In this document: positions 16,724 through 25,088 of the stretch, piece by piece
Layout of the letters: each line of letters starts with the position of its first letter
Numbering within the stretch: the stretch's first letter is position 1
Source: DATFQE01 sp963733845
Lineage (GTDB): Bacteria; Actinomycetota; Thermoleophilia; Gaiellales; Gaiellaceae
Assembly (NCBI GenBank): GCA_963733845.1
Contig: CAVTEM010000007.1
Location: forward strand, 682,001-746,000
Length of the DNA: 64,000 bases
Direction: 5' to 3'
The notes under the pieces: model-generated
The model's database searches: none
The model's input: the letters and a program-made list of their open reading frames with translations, nothing else
What the model was told of the DNA's origin: nothing
Position numbers and translations under genes: made by a program

Positions 16724-17329
16724 TTACCCGGGGTCAGGAGCGAGCGATTCCAGCCGTCGCTCGAGGGCGCGGACGGTCTCCTCGAGCCGCGCCACGCGCT
16801 CTTCCAGATCTGTCGCGGAGGGCGCCTCGACGGCAGGCTCGGGCGTCCCGGCTCCAAGCAGCTGCCTGTAGCGCTCCTCCTTCTGGCCGGGACGCCGGGG
16901 CTGCCTGGCCACGAGTTCGCGCCCGACGAGGTCCTGCAGCGTCCCCTCGACGTCGGCGAGCGAGCCGAACGGGTGCAGGCGCTCTGCCCGTTGCTTCAGC
17001 TCGCCCGGAGTCTGCGGGCCCCGGAGCATGAGCACGGTGAGCAGCGCGATCTCGGGGTCGGAGAGCGAGAGCGCCTCCGGAAGCAGGTGCCGGAACTTGA
17101 CCGCTCGGCTGCCCCGCCCGCTCGCGAGGCGCGCCCAGCCGCGACGGGAGAGCTCGTCCAGCGCTGACCGGATCGTGGGCTCGTCGTAGTCCACCACGGG
17201 GTCGCGGTTGGTCGACTGGTTGCAGGCCGAGCGCAGCGAGTTGAGCGAGAGCGGATAGACGTCGGGAGTCGTCCGCTGCTTCTCGATCAGGCATCCGAGT
17301 ACGCGGAGCTCGACGGGCGAGAGATCCAC
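16724..17329 (-). CDS. YceH/DUF480 family protein
   Basis: A 201-residue protein of two winged-helix units. LRVLGCLIEKQRTTPDVYPLS and LNSLRSACNQSTNRDPVVDY are the family's signature; SLSDPEIALLTVLMLRGPQTPGEL opens the second unit. The C-terminus (ATDLEERVARLEETVRALERRL) is a heptad coiled coil. YceH proteins are widely conserved; their cellular role is not established. The GTG at 17329 has TAGCCT 6 nt upstream. No stable partner gene is adjacent. Confidence 0.88.
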   Translation of the reverse strand: MDLSPVELRVLGCLIEKQRTTPDVYPLSLNSLRSACNQSTNRDPVVDYDEPTIRSALDELSRRGWARLASGRGSRAVKFRHLLPEALSLSDPEIALLTVLMLRGPQTPGELKQRAERLHPFGSLADVEGTLQDLVGRELVARQPRRPGQKEERYRQLLGAGTPEPAVEAPSATDLEERVARLEETVRALERRLESLAPDPG

Positions 17330-17335
17330 GACCGA

Positions 17336-17341
17336 AGGCTA
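17336..17341 (-). promoter_or_regulatory. -10 element of a putative leaderless promoter (yceH)
   Basis: TAGCCT on the minus strand, 6 nt before the GTG at 17329. Confidence 0.55.
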
Positions 17342-17431
17342 ACCCGCAGGCCGCCACTGCCTCGCCGGCGCGCGTAAAAAGGACGTCCGGGCCGGAATGA
17401 CCGCGCCACGAACGTCCTCCTGGCTCGGAAT

Positions 17432-18052
17432 CTACAGGCTTGTGCTCTTTCGCGCGAGGAGCGCGGTGCCGCGCCCGGCGGAAAACTCTGCAAAGTCCGT
17501 GAAACCGCGGCGCCCGAGCTCGGTGCGCAGTCGCTCGGGCGGGACGTAGATCGGCGTCTCGGCCCCGCCGGAGAAGCTGAAAACGACTGCCCCGCCGGGC
17601 TCGACGACGCGCGCCAGCTCGTCGAAGAAGGGGATCATGTTTGCGAGCGACACGAGGTCGAACGCGCTGTCCTCGTAGGGCAAGGCGGACGCATCCGCAA
17701 GGTCGAAGCCGACCCGCCCTTCGAGGTGCGCGGGCACGGCGGCTCGCGCCTGGACGATCATCTCGGGCGCGAGGTCGGCGCCTGTCACCTGGCTCTCCGG
17801 GAACCGCTCGGCGATCACGAAGGCCGCCTGGCCCGTACCGGTGCCGAGATCGAGTACGCGCTGGGGCGGCGGGGAAAGCGGGGCGAGCGCCGCCTCGAGC
17901 GAGCCGAACGCGTCGTCGCTGCGCATCTGCGCCCACTGCGGCGCCATCCGGTCGAACTCGCGCCGGACGAACGGCCGAAGGAGCAGCCAGAGCCGGGGCC
18001 ACCGCACGGACACGTCCGTCGCGAAGCGGGCGAAGCGCTGGCCGAAGGTCAC
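17432..18052 (-). CDS. class I SAM-dependent methyltransferase
   Basis: A 206-residue UbiE-like Rossmann methyltransferase. Motif I is VLDLGTGTGQAAF, the acidic ribose-binding residue is in VTGADLAPEMI, and DLADASALPYEDSAFDLV holds motifs II-III. The N-terminal 50 residues are basic and hydrophobic (WPRLWLLLRPFVRREFDRM). The substrate is unknown. It overlaps the SAM hydrolase by 4 bp as last gene of the ccm-hem operon, so it consumes SAM next to an enzyme that breaks SAM down. Confidence 0.82.
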   Translation of the reverse strand: MTFGQRFARFATDVSVRWPRLWLLLRPFVRREFDRMAPQWAQMRSDDAFGSLEAALAPLSPPPQRVLDLGTGTGQAAFVIAERFPESQVTGADLAPEMIVQARAAVPAHLEGRVGFDLADASALPYEDSAFDLVSLANMIPFFDELARVVEPGGAVVFSFSGGAETPIYVPPERLRTELGRRGFTDFAEFSAGRGTALLARKSTSL

Positions 18053-18852
18053 AACGGCACCTCGATCTCGACCTCGGCCCCTGCCTCGACGCCAAAGTGC
18101 TCCGCGGCGTTCCCGCTACTGATCGCCAGTGACACGTTGCCGTAGGAGTCCTCGTACAGGAGCAGCCGCCCGCGCTCGGCGTCGGCGAACGTGCGCGCCG
18201 CGACCGCCTCTGCCTCTGCGCCCGCGACCGTCAGCCGCACGCGACGTCCCGGGACGATCCCCGTGGCCTCCAGCTGCTCACGGCCCAGGTTGAGCGGCAT
18301 GTTCCCGAAACGGTCGACGTAGAGGCACACGGCACGGATCGTGCCATCTGCGAGCTCCAGAGTCGGTACCTCCAGTCGGACGAGACCTTCAGGATCGAGC
18401 GGAGGGCCGAGCTCACCGAGCGCGAGTCCGAGCGCGAGATGCGCGGCCGCAGGCGAGAAGACGTCGCGGCCGTGGAACGTGGCCGAGACGGGTTTCAGCG
18501 CGTACTCGGGGTTGAGGATCTCGTGCGCGGCCTGGATGCCGCCGAGGCGCTCCGCTGCGGGGAGCAGCAGCCCGTTGTCGGGGCCTACGAAGCGGCGGCG
18601 CTCTCCGGCCTCGAGCGCGAGCGCCCGGCGGCCGCTCCCGACGCCCGGGTCGACGATCGCCAGGTGCACGCCCGGCGGGGCGTAGGGGAGCGTGTTCGCA
18701 AGCACGAGCGCCCCCTGCAGCACCTGTTGCGGCCGGATCCCGTGCGTGAGGTCGATGATCTCGGCCTCGGGAGCGATGCGCTTCATCACGGCGTGGCACG
18801 TGCCGACGAAGTCGTCGACCAGGCCGAAGTCGCTCAGGAAAGTGATGAACAC
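18049..18852 (-). CDS. SAM hydroxide adenosyltransferase (DUF62/chlorinase-like family)
   Basis: 267 residues of the DUF62 family. FITFLSDFGLVDDFVG is the family opening with the substrate Asp, IIDLTHGI, VHLAIVDPGVGSGRRAL and FVGPDNGLLLPA follow, and TFHGRDVFSPAAAHLALG gives the ribose-binding His-Gly-Arg-Asp. The C-terminal barrel has YVDRFGNMPLNL and DSYGNVSLAISSGNAA. Family members hydrolyse SAM to adenosine and methionine; halogenase relatives carry a characteristic loop I do not see. Its start overlaps hemD by 19 bp, so it is translated from the tetrapyrrole operon. Confidence 0.88.
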   Translation of the reverse strand: MFITFLSDFGLVDDFVGTCHAVMKRIAPEAEIIDLTHGIRPQQVLQGALVLANTLPYAPPGVHLAIVDPGVGSGRRALALEAGERRRFVGPDNGLLLPAAERLGGIQAAHEILNPEYALKPVSATFHGRDVFSPAAAHLALGLALGELGPPLDPEGLVRLEVPTLELADGTIRAVCLYVDRFGNMPLNLGREQLEATGIVPGRRVRLTVAGAEAEAVAARTFADAERGRLLLYEDSYGNVSLAISSGNAAEHFGVEAGAEVEIEVPL

Positions 18853-19481
18853 GCGCGCTCCACGGCGGCGACCAGCCCTTCCAGGTCGTGCGTCTCCGCC
18901 TCCGCGACGACTCTAACGCCCGCGGACTGGGCCGCATGGGTCGTCTCCGGCCCGATCGAGACCGCCGGGAGCGGCGAGCCGAGCCGGCCGAAAGCCCGAG
19001 AGGCGGAGGCGGAGGCGAGCACGACAAGGTCGCCGTCCGGCGGCACGAACAACCTCAGCTCCACCGTGCGGTAGAGCGGCTCGAAGTCGGCGCCGAGCGT
19101 GTCGACGAGATGGCGGCGGGCAGCCTCGGCGCCGGCGAACAGCACGCGCCCGGTGGGGCGAGGCAACTCCCGCACGAGACCCTCCTGCGTGGACACGGAG
19201 GGCACCAGATCCGGCTCGTGCCCGCGCTCCCGCAGAGCCTGGGCGGTGCCGCGCCCGATCGCAGCCAGCGCCGGCCAGCGCCCCCGCGCCCTGCGCGCCA
19301 GCAGCTCCGCCCCGGTCCGGCTCGTGACCACGACCCAGTCATAGCCCTCCACGTCGATCGGGTCGTCGCCCAGCGGCTCGGTCCTGACCAGCGGGCACAG
19401 CACGACCTCGTGGCCCAGTGCCTCCAGGCGACCGGCCAGCTCGCCGGCGCGTTCCTCAGGCCGCGTGACGACGATGCGCAT
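18834..19481 (-). CDS. hemD: uroporphyrinogen-III synthase
   Basis: 215 residues with the two-lobed HemD fold. MRIVVTRPEERAGELAGRLEALGHEV is the N-terminal family opening; YDWVVVTSRTGAELLARR, AAIGRGTAQALRERGHEPDLVP, VLFAGAEAARRHLVDTL and PAVSIGPETTHAAQ are the conserved segments. It cyclises hydroxymethylbilane with D-ring inversion. HemD sequences are poorly conserved, but position directly after hemC, with a 26-bp overlap, makes the call firm. The ATG at 19481 fits the first beta-strand. Confidence 0.88.
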   Translation of the reverse strand: MRIVVTRPEERAGELAGRLEALGHEVVLCPLVRTEPLGDDPIDVEGYDWVVVTSRTGAELLARRARGRWPALAAIGRGTAQALRERGHEPDLVPSVSTQEGLVRELPRPTGRVLFAGAEAARRHLVDTLGADFEPLYRTVELRLFVPPDGDLVVLASASASRAFGRLGSPLPAVSIGPETTHAAQSAGVRVVAEAETHDLEGLVAAVERACSSLS

Positions 19482-20292
19482 CTGCAAGCTCCCTGCCCAG
19501 AGCCTCCGGGTCGTCTCCCGTGAGCCGCTCGACCCAACGGCCGTCCTCGTCCGCGACCAGCGCTGCCAGCGAGTCGCCGTCGTGATGCGCGGCCACGGGT
19601 GCCAGGCAGCCGCCGCCGACGGCAGCGATGCAGCGGCGCTCCGCCTCCACGCGCCGCCGCGTCTCCGGGTCGTCCGCCCGCGCAACGAGCTCTGCCTCGC
19701 CTGCGCGCACCTGCAGCGCGAGCGCGCCTTGGCCGGCCTCCGGCAACAGCGCCTCCGGATCGAAGCGATGCCCGATCTCGTCCGCGAGCCCGAGCCTGTC
19801 GAGACCGCAGGCCGCGAGCACGACGGCGTCCAGTCCACGCTCGCTTCGCTTGCGCAGCCGCGTGTCCACGTTGCCGCGGAGCCCCTCGATCGAGAGCGTC
19901 GGATCGAGCGCAAGCAGCTGGGCGCGTCGGCGGACCGACGCCGTGCCGATCCTCATTCTGGGCCGTAATCCCGTCGCGCCGCAGAGCGCGTCACGAGGAT
20001 CCTCCCTTGGCGGATAGGCGCCGACGACCAGCCCGTCGGCGTCCGTCGAGGTCATGTCCTTGGCGGAGTGCACGGCCACGTCGATGCGGCCCGCCAGCAA
20101 CGCCTCCTCGAGCTCCTTGACGAAGACGCCCCGGGAGCCGATCTGGCCGAAGGGCTTCGTCCGGTCACGGTCGCCGGCGGTCGTGATCGGAACGAGAGCG
20201 ATCTCCACACCCGGGCCGCGCAGCCGAGCGGCCGCGAGCTCGGCCTGGGTGAGCGCGAGCCTACTGCCCCGGGAGCCGACGCGGATGACCAT
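19456..20292 (-). CDS. hemC: hydroxymethylbilane synthase (porphobilinogen deaminase)
   Basis: 278 residues. VIRVGSRGSRLALTQAELAA and VHSAKDMTSTDADGLVVGAY are the family opening with active-site residues; IGTASVRRRAQLL and LRGNVDTRLRK bind substrate; LPEAGQGALALQ follows; AAVGGGCLAPVAAHH bears the cysteine that holds the dipyrromethane cofactor. It polymerises four porphobilinogens. Slightly short for the family (about 310). Its start lies inside the last 32 bp of hemA, so the two are coupled. Confidence 0.93.
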   Translation of the reverse strand: MVIRVGSRGSRLALTQAELAAARLRGPGVEIALVPITTAGDRDRTKPFGQIGSRGVFVKELEEALLAGRIDVAVHSAKDMTSTDADGLVVGAYPPREDPRDALCGATGLRPRMRIGTASVRRRAQLLALDPTLSIEGLRGNVDTRLRKRSERGLDAVVLAACGLDRLGLADEIGHRFDPEALLPEAGQGALALQVRAGEAELVARADDPETRRRVEAERRCIAAVGGGCLAPVAAHHDGDSLAALVADEDGRWVERLTGDDPEALGRELADAHRRHAA

Positions 20293-21523
20293 CGCGCCCG
20301 TCCTCGTCGAGGCCGAAGAGGTGCCGGAGCGCGTCCGCGTAGCCCACGCCCTCGAGCGCAGCGGCCTCCTTCGCGCGAACGGTCGGCCCGTGCAGGAGCT
20401 TGTTGACGATCTGGCGCGTGAGCGACTCGACCGTCCTGCGCTCGCTGTCCGAGAGACCGCCGAGCCGGCCTTCGGCTTTGGCGAGCTCCGCCGCCCGGAT
20501 CGCTTCCGCATGCTCGCGCAGGGAGGCAATCGCCGGCACGACGTCGAGTGACGCCTGCCACTCCCGGAACCGGGCCGCCTCCGCCGCCACGATCGTCTCC
20601 GCCCGCTCGGCCTCGCGGTGCCGGCCGGCGAGGCTCTCTTCGACGACGGCCTCGAGGTCGTCGATGTCGTAGAGGAAGCACCCGTCCAGCTCCGCCACCG
20701 ACGGTTCGATGTCGCGCGGCACGGCCAGGTCGATCAGGAACAGTGGCGCGCCCTTCCGCCGAGCAATCCCCTGCTCCACGAGCGACCGCGTGAGCACGAA
20801 GCCAGGGGCGCTCGTCGACGAGACGACCACGTCGGCTCGCGCCAGCTCCTCGCCCACGCGCTCGAGCGCGAGCGGATCGCTTCCCAGCCGCCGGGCCAGC
20901 TCGGTCGCTCGGTCGGCCGACCGGTTCGCGACGAAGGCGACCTCGGCCCCACGCGAGAGCAGGTTCCGGGCGGCGAGCTCACCGACCTTGCCGGCGCCCA
21001 CGATCAGCACCCGCCTGCCGTCGAGTTCGCCGAACACCTGCTGCGCGAGCGCGGCCGCGGCCGCCGACACCGACGAGGGGCTCTCACCGATCGCGGTCTC
21101 GACGCGAACCTTCCGCCCGGCGTGGAGCGCGCCGCGAAAGAGGCGGTTCAGCACGGGCCCGCACAGGCCCGCCTCGTACGCCGCGCGCACCTGGCCGAGG
21201 ATCTCGCCCTCGCCGGGAACCATCGAGTCGAGCCCGGCCGCGACGCGGAAGAGGTGAAGAGCCGCCGCGTCGTCGGTCAGCCGGTAGACGTACGGCGCCA
21301 GCGAGCCGTGGGCCAAGCGCTCGAGCTCACCGACCACCTCCTGTTCCTCGGCGCCGACGACGTACAGCTCGGTGCGGTTGCAGGTCGAGAGCACGACTGC
21401 CTCGCGCGCCGCGCCTGCGAGCTCGTGGGCCAGGGCGGAGGCGCCCTCGGAGTCGAGCGCGACCCGCTCCCGGATCTCGACCGGGGCGAGCTTGTGCGAG
21501 GTGCCGACGAGAACGAGCTTCAT
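20261..21523 (-). CDS. hemA: glutamyl-tRNA reductase
   Basis: 420 residues. LVLVGTSHKLAPVEIRERVA, AVVLSTCNRTELY (catalytic Cys), HLFRVAAGLDSMVPGEGEILGQV and the NADPH domain VLIVGAGKVGELAARNL are diagnostic. The C-terminal dimerisation helices contain RRTVESLTRQIVNKLLHGP. It makes glutamate-1-semialdehyde from Glu-tRNA, the first C5-pathway step to heme. The hemL and hemB genes are not in the window. The start ATG overlaps the ccsA-like stop by 4 bp. Confidence 0.95.
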   Translation of the reverse strand: MKLVLVGTSHKLAPVEIRERVALDSEGASALAHELAGAAREAVVLSTCNRTELYVVGAEEQEVVGELERLAHGSLAPYVYRLTDDAAALHLFRVAAGLDSMVPGEGEILGQVRAAYEAGLCGPVLNRLFRGALHAGRKVRVETAIGESPSSVSAAAAALAQQVFGELDGRRVLIVGAGKVGELAARNLLSRGAEVAFVANRSADRATELARRLGSDPLALERVGEELARADVVVSSTSAPGFVLTRSLVEQGIARRKGAPLFLIDLAVPRDIEPSVAELDGCFLYDIDDLEAVVEESLAGRHREAERAETIVAAEAARFREWQASLDVVPAIASLREHAEAIRAAELAKAEGRLGGLSDSERRTVESLTRQIVNKLLHGPTVRAKEAAALEGVGYADALRHLFGLDEDGRDGHPRRLPGQ

Positions 21524-22284
21524 GACAGATGGGTGACGAGTAGGCCGAGCGGAGCGGCGACCACGAGCGCGAAGCCGGTCAGCTGCACCTGGGCTGCTCG
21601 GCGACCCCGCGGCCTTACGAGCAGAAAAGCAGCGTAGAGCGCCCAGGCGACGAGCGCTACGACGATCTGCGGGTCCAGCGAGACACCGCGCGCGAAGCCG
21701 GCCACCATGCCGAGGGTGAGCAGCGGAAACGCGACCGCGACCGTCCTCGTACTCAGACGCTCGAGCGTCACCAGGGAGGGCGCCCGCAGGCGGAGAAGCC
21801 CTGGACGCCGCCGCTTCAGCGCCCGCTCCTCCCACAGGTAGAGCGCGCCCAAAGCGGCCGCGAGCGACAGAGCCGCGAAGGCGGCAAGCACGAACCCGAC
21901 GTGGAGCACGAGGAAGACGGTCGAGAACTGGGACACACCGTCGGTCTCGGCGCCGCCGCCGAGGTAGGAGGCCGCGAGCAGGACCGCGGCGAACGGCATC
22001 ACCGCCAGCCCGAGCAGGCGATAGCGCGGCTTGCAGCCCCAGATGAGGTAGCCGCCGACCACGAGCCAGACGAAGAGGTTGAGCGAGCCGGCCCAGGTGT
22101 CCCACGGGAAGCCCTCGGCACGCCCGGCCTGCAGGACGAGCAGGCAGGTCTGGACGACCCAGCCGACGCGGACGCCCCAGGTCGCGAGTCGCCCGAGGCT
22201 CGGGTAGCGCACGTTGCCCGCGTACGCGAACGCAGCCTCGCCGTACGCAAGCAGCGCCGGCCAGAAGAGAAGCTCAGCGCCCAC
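21520..22284 (-). CDS. CcsA/CcmC-family (HemX-like) membrane protein
   Basis: 254 residues with about eight hydrophobic helices and a tryptophan-rich loop (EGFPWDTWAGSLNLFVWLVV) that corresponds to the heme-handling WWD region of the cytochrome c assembly superfamily. HemX proteins next to hemA influence HemA levels, whereas CcsA binds heme for cytochrome c maturation; both fit, since this gene sits exactly between ccmABCD and hemA. It overlaps ccmD by 11 bp and hemA by 4 bp. Confidence 0.82.
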   Translation of the reverse strand: MGAELLFWPALLAYGEAAFAYAGNVRYPSLGRLATWGVRVGWVVQTCLLVLQAGRAEGFPWDTWAGSLNLFVWLVVGGYLIWGCKPRYRLLGLAVMPFAAVLLAASYLGGGAETDGVSQFSTVFLVLHVGFVLAAFAALSLAAALGALYLWEERALKRRRPGLLRLRAPSLVTLERLSTRTVAVAFPLLTLGMVAGFARGVSLDPQIVVALVAWALYAAFLLVRPRGRRAAQVQLTGFALVVAAPLGLLVTHLS

Positions 22285-22432
22285 GGTTCCCCCTCTCCCG
22301 TGCGAGCTCGGTCAACTCGATGAGGTCCCGCTCGAGCCGCGAGACCTTGAGCGCGATCAGGACGAGGTACACGAGCACCGCGGCGAAGACAACCAGGTAC
22401 GCGGCGGCCAGGTACTTCTCGCCGGTGCTCAC
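22274..22432 (-). CDS. ccmD: CcmD-like small membrane protein
   Basis: 52 residues: a single hydrophobic helix (YLAAAYLVVFAAVLVYLVLI) followed by a charged helix KVSRLERDLIELTELARERG, the CcmD architecture. CcmD holds CcmC and heme-loaded CcmE in place. The GTG start overlaps the ccmC stop by the 4-bp GTGA arrangement, and its stop overlaps the next gene. Confidence 0.7.
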   Translation of the reverse strand: MSTGEKYLAAAYLVVFAAVLVYLVLIALKVSRLERDLIELTELARERGNRGR

Positions 22433-23119
22433 GCGAGCAGCTCCCGGAGCTCGCGCAGGCGCTCGTCGATCCGCTTCCCGGTCAGCTCGACCGAGTAGAG
22501 CGCGCGCCGCGAGCGTGAGCATCCCCGCCAGGCAAACGCAGAACGTCGCGAACATCTCGCCCGACATCTGCGGGCCGTCGCGCGTGAAGACGACCGGGTG
22601 GATCAGATCCTCTGCGAGGCGGATAGCGAGGAAGCTGATCGGGATCAGCACGACGCCGAAGAGCGCGTAGACGGCGGAGCTGCGCTGCCGACGGGGTCCG
22701 GGCTCGAGCGAGTAGCGGAGCATGAAGTAGGCCGAGTAGAACAGGAACAGGATCAGGAACAGGACGAGCTGCCGCTCGCTCCAGCTCCACCAGACGCCCC
22801 AGGACACCTTCGCCCAGATCGAGCCGGTGACGAGCGTGAGGACGCCGAAGATCGTCCCCATGTGCACCGCGGTGTAGCTCTCGAGGTCGTAGCGCTCCTC
22901 ACCGGTCCACAGCAGCCGTAGCGCCTTCCACGCTCCCCAGCCGAAGCAGGCGTACGCGGTCAGGGCCACGGGTACGTGCACGTAGAAGATCTTCTGGCTG
23001 ATGCCCTGATCGGCGTCCTCGGGCGCCCACAGCAGCGCCAGCCCCAGACCGAGCAGGACGAGTGAAGCGGCGGCACACGAAAGCGCCGCGGCCGGGTTAT
23101 TCCGTGACCACGTACTCAA
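22429..23119 (-). CDS. ccmC: cytochrome c maturation protein CcmC (frame break in the given sequence)
   Basis: About 229 residues once one extra base is removed. Six helices; IFYVHVPVALTAYACFGWGAW and the heme-binding VSWGVWWSWSERQL (WWD-like) are diagnostic, and histidines occur in VHVP and AEDLIHPVVF. Near 22500-22510, in a GCGCGCG run, the frame must shift to give ARALYSVELTGKRIDERLRE and stop in GTGA overlap with ccmD. The start is uncertain: TTG at 23119 overlaps ccmB by 23 bp and is the only reasonable candidate. CcmC delivers heme to CcmE. Confidence 0.8.
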
Positions 23120-23738
23120 AGCTCGCGAAGCACAGGATCGCAAAGATCGCGTCGTACAGCGCCAGAAAGGCAAGACTCCGACCCGGGTCGTCGCCGACGG
23201 TGGCACTGACGCCGCCGACCACGATCGGGATCGCAAGCGGGAGGAAGAGGAGCGGTAGGAGCAACTCCCGGGCGCGCGCCGCCACGGCCATCGCGGCGAC
23301 CAGGGTTCCCACCGCGCAGATCCCGATGTTCGCGAGCAGCACCCCGGCGACCGTGGCCGCGTCGAGCTCGGTGAAGAAGAGCGCGTACGCGGGGAGCGCC
23401 ACCAGCTCCGCCGCGACGAGGAACACGAAGACGGCCAGCGCCTTCCCGATCCAGATTGCCGCCCGGTCGCACGGCGAGAGCACGAGCGCGTCGAGCAACC
23501 CCTGCTCCCGCTCGGCGACGAAGGCACGGGTGAGCCCCAGCAAGGCCGTGAAGACGATCGCCACCCAGAGCAGCCCGCCCGCCGCGCGCTCGGACACGTC
23601 GGCGGGCAGCGCGAAGTGGAAGACCACGAGCGCGGTCACGACGAAGAGCAGCATCGCCGGCAACGTCTCCCGCCCACGCAGCTCGAGCAGGAGATCCTTG
23701 CGGGCGAGCGCCGCGGCGTCGGCGAGGAAAACGGTCAC
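23097..23738 (-). CDS. ccmB: heme exporter membrane subunit CcmB
   Basis: 213 residues with six hydrophobic segments. RKDLLLELRGRETLPAMLLF at the N-terminus, AFVAEREQGLLDALVLSPCD and IGKALAVFVF are typical of CcmB, as is the later run LLLPLLFLPLAIPIVVGGV. It pairs with CcmA to form the ABC unit that releases heme-loaded CcmE. It overlaps ccmA by 4 bp and ccmC by about 23 bp. Confidence 0.9.
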   Translation of the reverse strand: MTVFLADAAALARKDLLLELRGRETLPAMLLFVVTALVVFHFALPADVSERAAGGLLWVAIVFTALLGLTRAFVAEREQGLLDALVLSPCDRAAIWIGKALAVFVFLVAAELVALPAYALFFTELDAATVAGVLLANIGICAVGTLVAAMAVAARARELLLPLLFLPLAIPIVVGGVSATVGDDPGRSLAFLALYDAIFAILCFASFEYVVTE

Positions 23739-24319
23739 GCGAGCGCCAGCCGGCTGGTCGCAAACGGGTCCGCGCGCTCGGGCTCGTGGGTCGCGAGCAC
23801 GACAGTTCGCTCGCCGGCGAGCGTGCCCAGCTCGCGGTCGAGCAGCTCGACGCCGTCCCGATCCAGCGCGTTGAACGGCTCGTCGAGCAGCAGGAGCTCC
23901 GGCTCGTGGAGCAACGTGCGGCAGAGCCCGAGCCGCTGCAGCATCCCGCGTGAGAAGTCGCCCGCCCGCTCGTGCCGCACCTCCCAGAGGTCGTAACGCT
24001 CGAGCAGCATCCCGATTCGCTCGCGGCGCTCGGGGACGCGGTACAGACGCCCGAACAGCTCGAGGTTCTCGAGCGGCGTCAGCTCGCGGTACACGAGCGG
24101 CTCGTGCGTCAGTAACCCGATCGCGGGACGGCCCACCGCGACCTCCAGCTCGCCGGCGCTGGGGGCAGCGAGCCCCGACAGGAGTCGCAGCAGCGTCGTC
24201 TTGCCGGAGCCGTTGGGACCGGTGACCAGCATGAACCCGCCGCGCTCCAGGTCGAGGTCGACCGGAGCGAGCGCACGTTTGACGCCGAACCGCTTGGTCA
24301 AGCCCCGGGCGCGGATCAC
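23735..24319 (-). CDS. ccmA: heme exporter ATP-binding subunit CcmA
   Basis: 194-residue ABC ATPase. Walker A GPNGSGKTT, Q-loop region IGLLTHEPLVYRELTPLENL, signature DFSRGMLQRLGLCRTLL, Walker B ELLLLDEPFNALD and switch His in VLATHEPER are all present. First gene of a ten-gene leftward operon for cytochrome c maturation and tetrapyrrole synthesis. The GTG start has TAGACT 7 nt upstream and no Shine-Dalgarno sequence, so transcription probably begins at the start codon. Confidence 0.92.
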   Translation of the reverse strand: MIRARGLTKRFGVKRALAPVDLDLERGGFMLVTGPNGSGKTTLLRLLSGLAAPSAGELEVAVGRPAIGLLTHEPLVYRELTPLENLELFGRLYRVPERRERIGMLLERYDLWEVRHERAGDFSRGMLQRLGLCRTLLHEPELLLLDEPFNALDRDGVELLDRELGTLAGERTVVLATHEPERADPFATSRLALA

Positions 24320-24326
24320 GTGTTCG

Positions 24327-24332
24327 AGTCTA
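24327..24332 (-). promoter_or_regulatory. -10 element of the ccm-hem operon promoter
   Basis: TAGACT on the minus strand, 7 nt before the ccmA GTG start. It would drive the whole ccmA-to-methyltransferase operon as a leaderless mRNA. Confidence 0.55.
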
Positions 24333-24379
24333 GTCTGACCCCGCCGGACGTCCGTGTGAGGCTTTCGACGTCTCCTCGG

Positions 24380-24469
24380 TCAGCGGGCCAACACGACGAA
24401 GAGCGTCCCCACGACCGTGAAGATCACGAGACCGAGTGCTACTCCGACAGCGACCTTGAGAACCGTCAT
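24380..24469 (-). CDS. 29-residue single-helix membrane peptide
   Basis: The ATG overlaps the stop of the secreted protein gene in ATGA form. The product is almost entirely one hydrophobic helix, VAVGVALGLVIFTVVGTLFV, ending in LAR. Support is the overlap and the coherent membrane segment; I recognise no family. Confidence 0.45.
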   Translation of the reverse strand: MTVLKVAVGVALGLVIFTVVGTLFVVLAR

Positions 24470-25000
24470 CCGGCCGCCAGCGTGTAGTGGTGACCATCAC
24501 CCTGGTAACGCCGAGTGATCCACGCCGTGCCGTAGCTCGTGAACGGGCCCACGCTGCAGACGTTCTCCGCGCGTGAGTGGTAGTCGACCGACAGCTGCCC
24601 GACGCCTCCACCCACGTGCCAGGTCACAGGCCCCCAGGTCGTGCCGCAGACGCCGTAGCTGTCCGGCCAGGTCCGCGCCCAGGCGATGTGGGTGACCAGG
24701 CCGTAGCCGCAGTAGTTGACCTCCTGGTAGAGCGCGTAGTGAGCCAGTCCGAAGATGTAGTCCCACCGCTTCGAGCCGCCGACGATCTTGCAGAACGGGT
24801 AGACGCCGCCGCCGTCCCCGTTGGACTCGTCCGGCTCGAGCAGAGCCTTCGTGTACGGCACAGGCCGTTCCCAGGAGGTCTCGCTCTCCACTGCCACGTC
24901 GGCGGACGACGTCACGACGCTAGTTTCTCCGTGCTGCGCCGGCGGGCGCAACGGCCAAAAAGGACAGTACGGCGAACGAAAGCGCGATCAGGGGTCTCAT
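24466..25000 (-). CDS. secreted protein of unknown function (frame break near the signal peptide)
   Basis: The ATG at 25000 follows an excellent AGGAGGAG site and encodes a Sec signal peptide (MRPLIALSFAVLSFLAVAPA). This frame stops after 26 codons, while the frame one base on carries a 150-residue mature domain. Removing one base near 24931 (GCA-C-GGA) joins them as ...APAGAAGETSVVTSSADV. The mature part is rich in Tyr, Trp and Gly, with four cysteines in positions that could pair (PFCKIVGG, EVNYCGYG, YGVCGTTW, ENVCSVGP). No family recognised. Confidence 0.62.
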
Positions 25001-25018
25001 CTCTCCTCCTCGTCGGGT

Positions 25019-25040
25019 CTGTTGGCCAGGTTGCCAACAG
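25019..25040. promoter_or_regulatory. perfect inverted repeat upstream of the secreted-protein gene
   Basis: CTGTTGGC and GCCAACAG, 8 bp each, flank a 6-nt spacer. It lies 19-40 bp before the ATG at 25000 and about 50 bp after the ubiA stop. There is no T-tract, so an operator is as likely as a terminator hairpin. Confidence 0.45.
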
Positions 25041-25088
25041 AATCCGCAGAGAAGTGCGCAATTCAGCGCCGGATTCGTGTCGTCTCGC

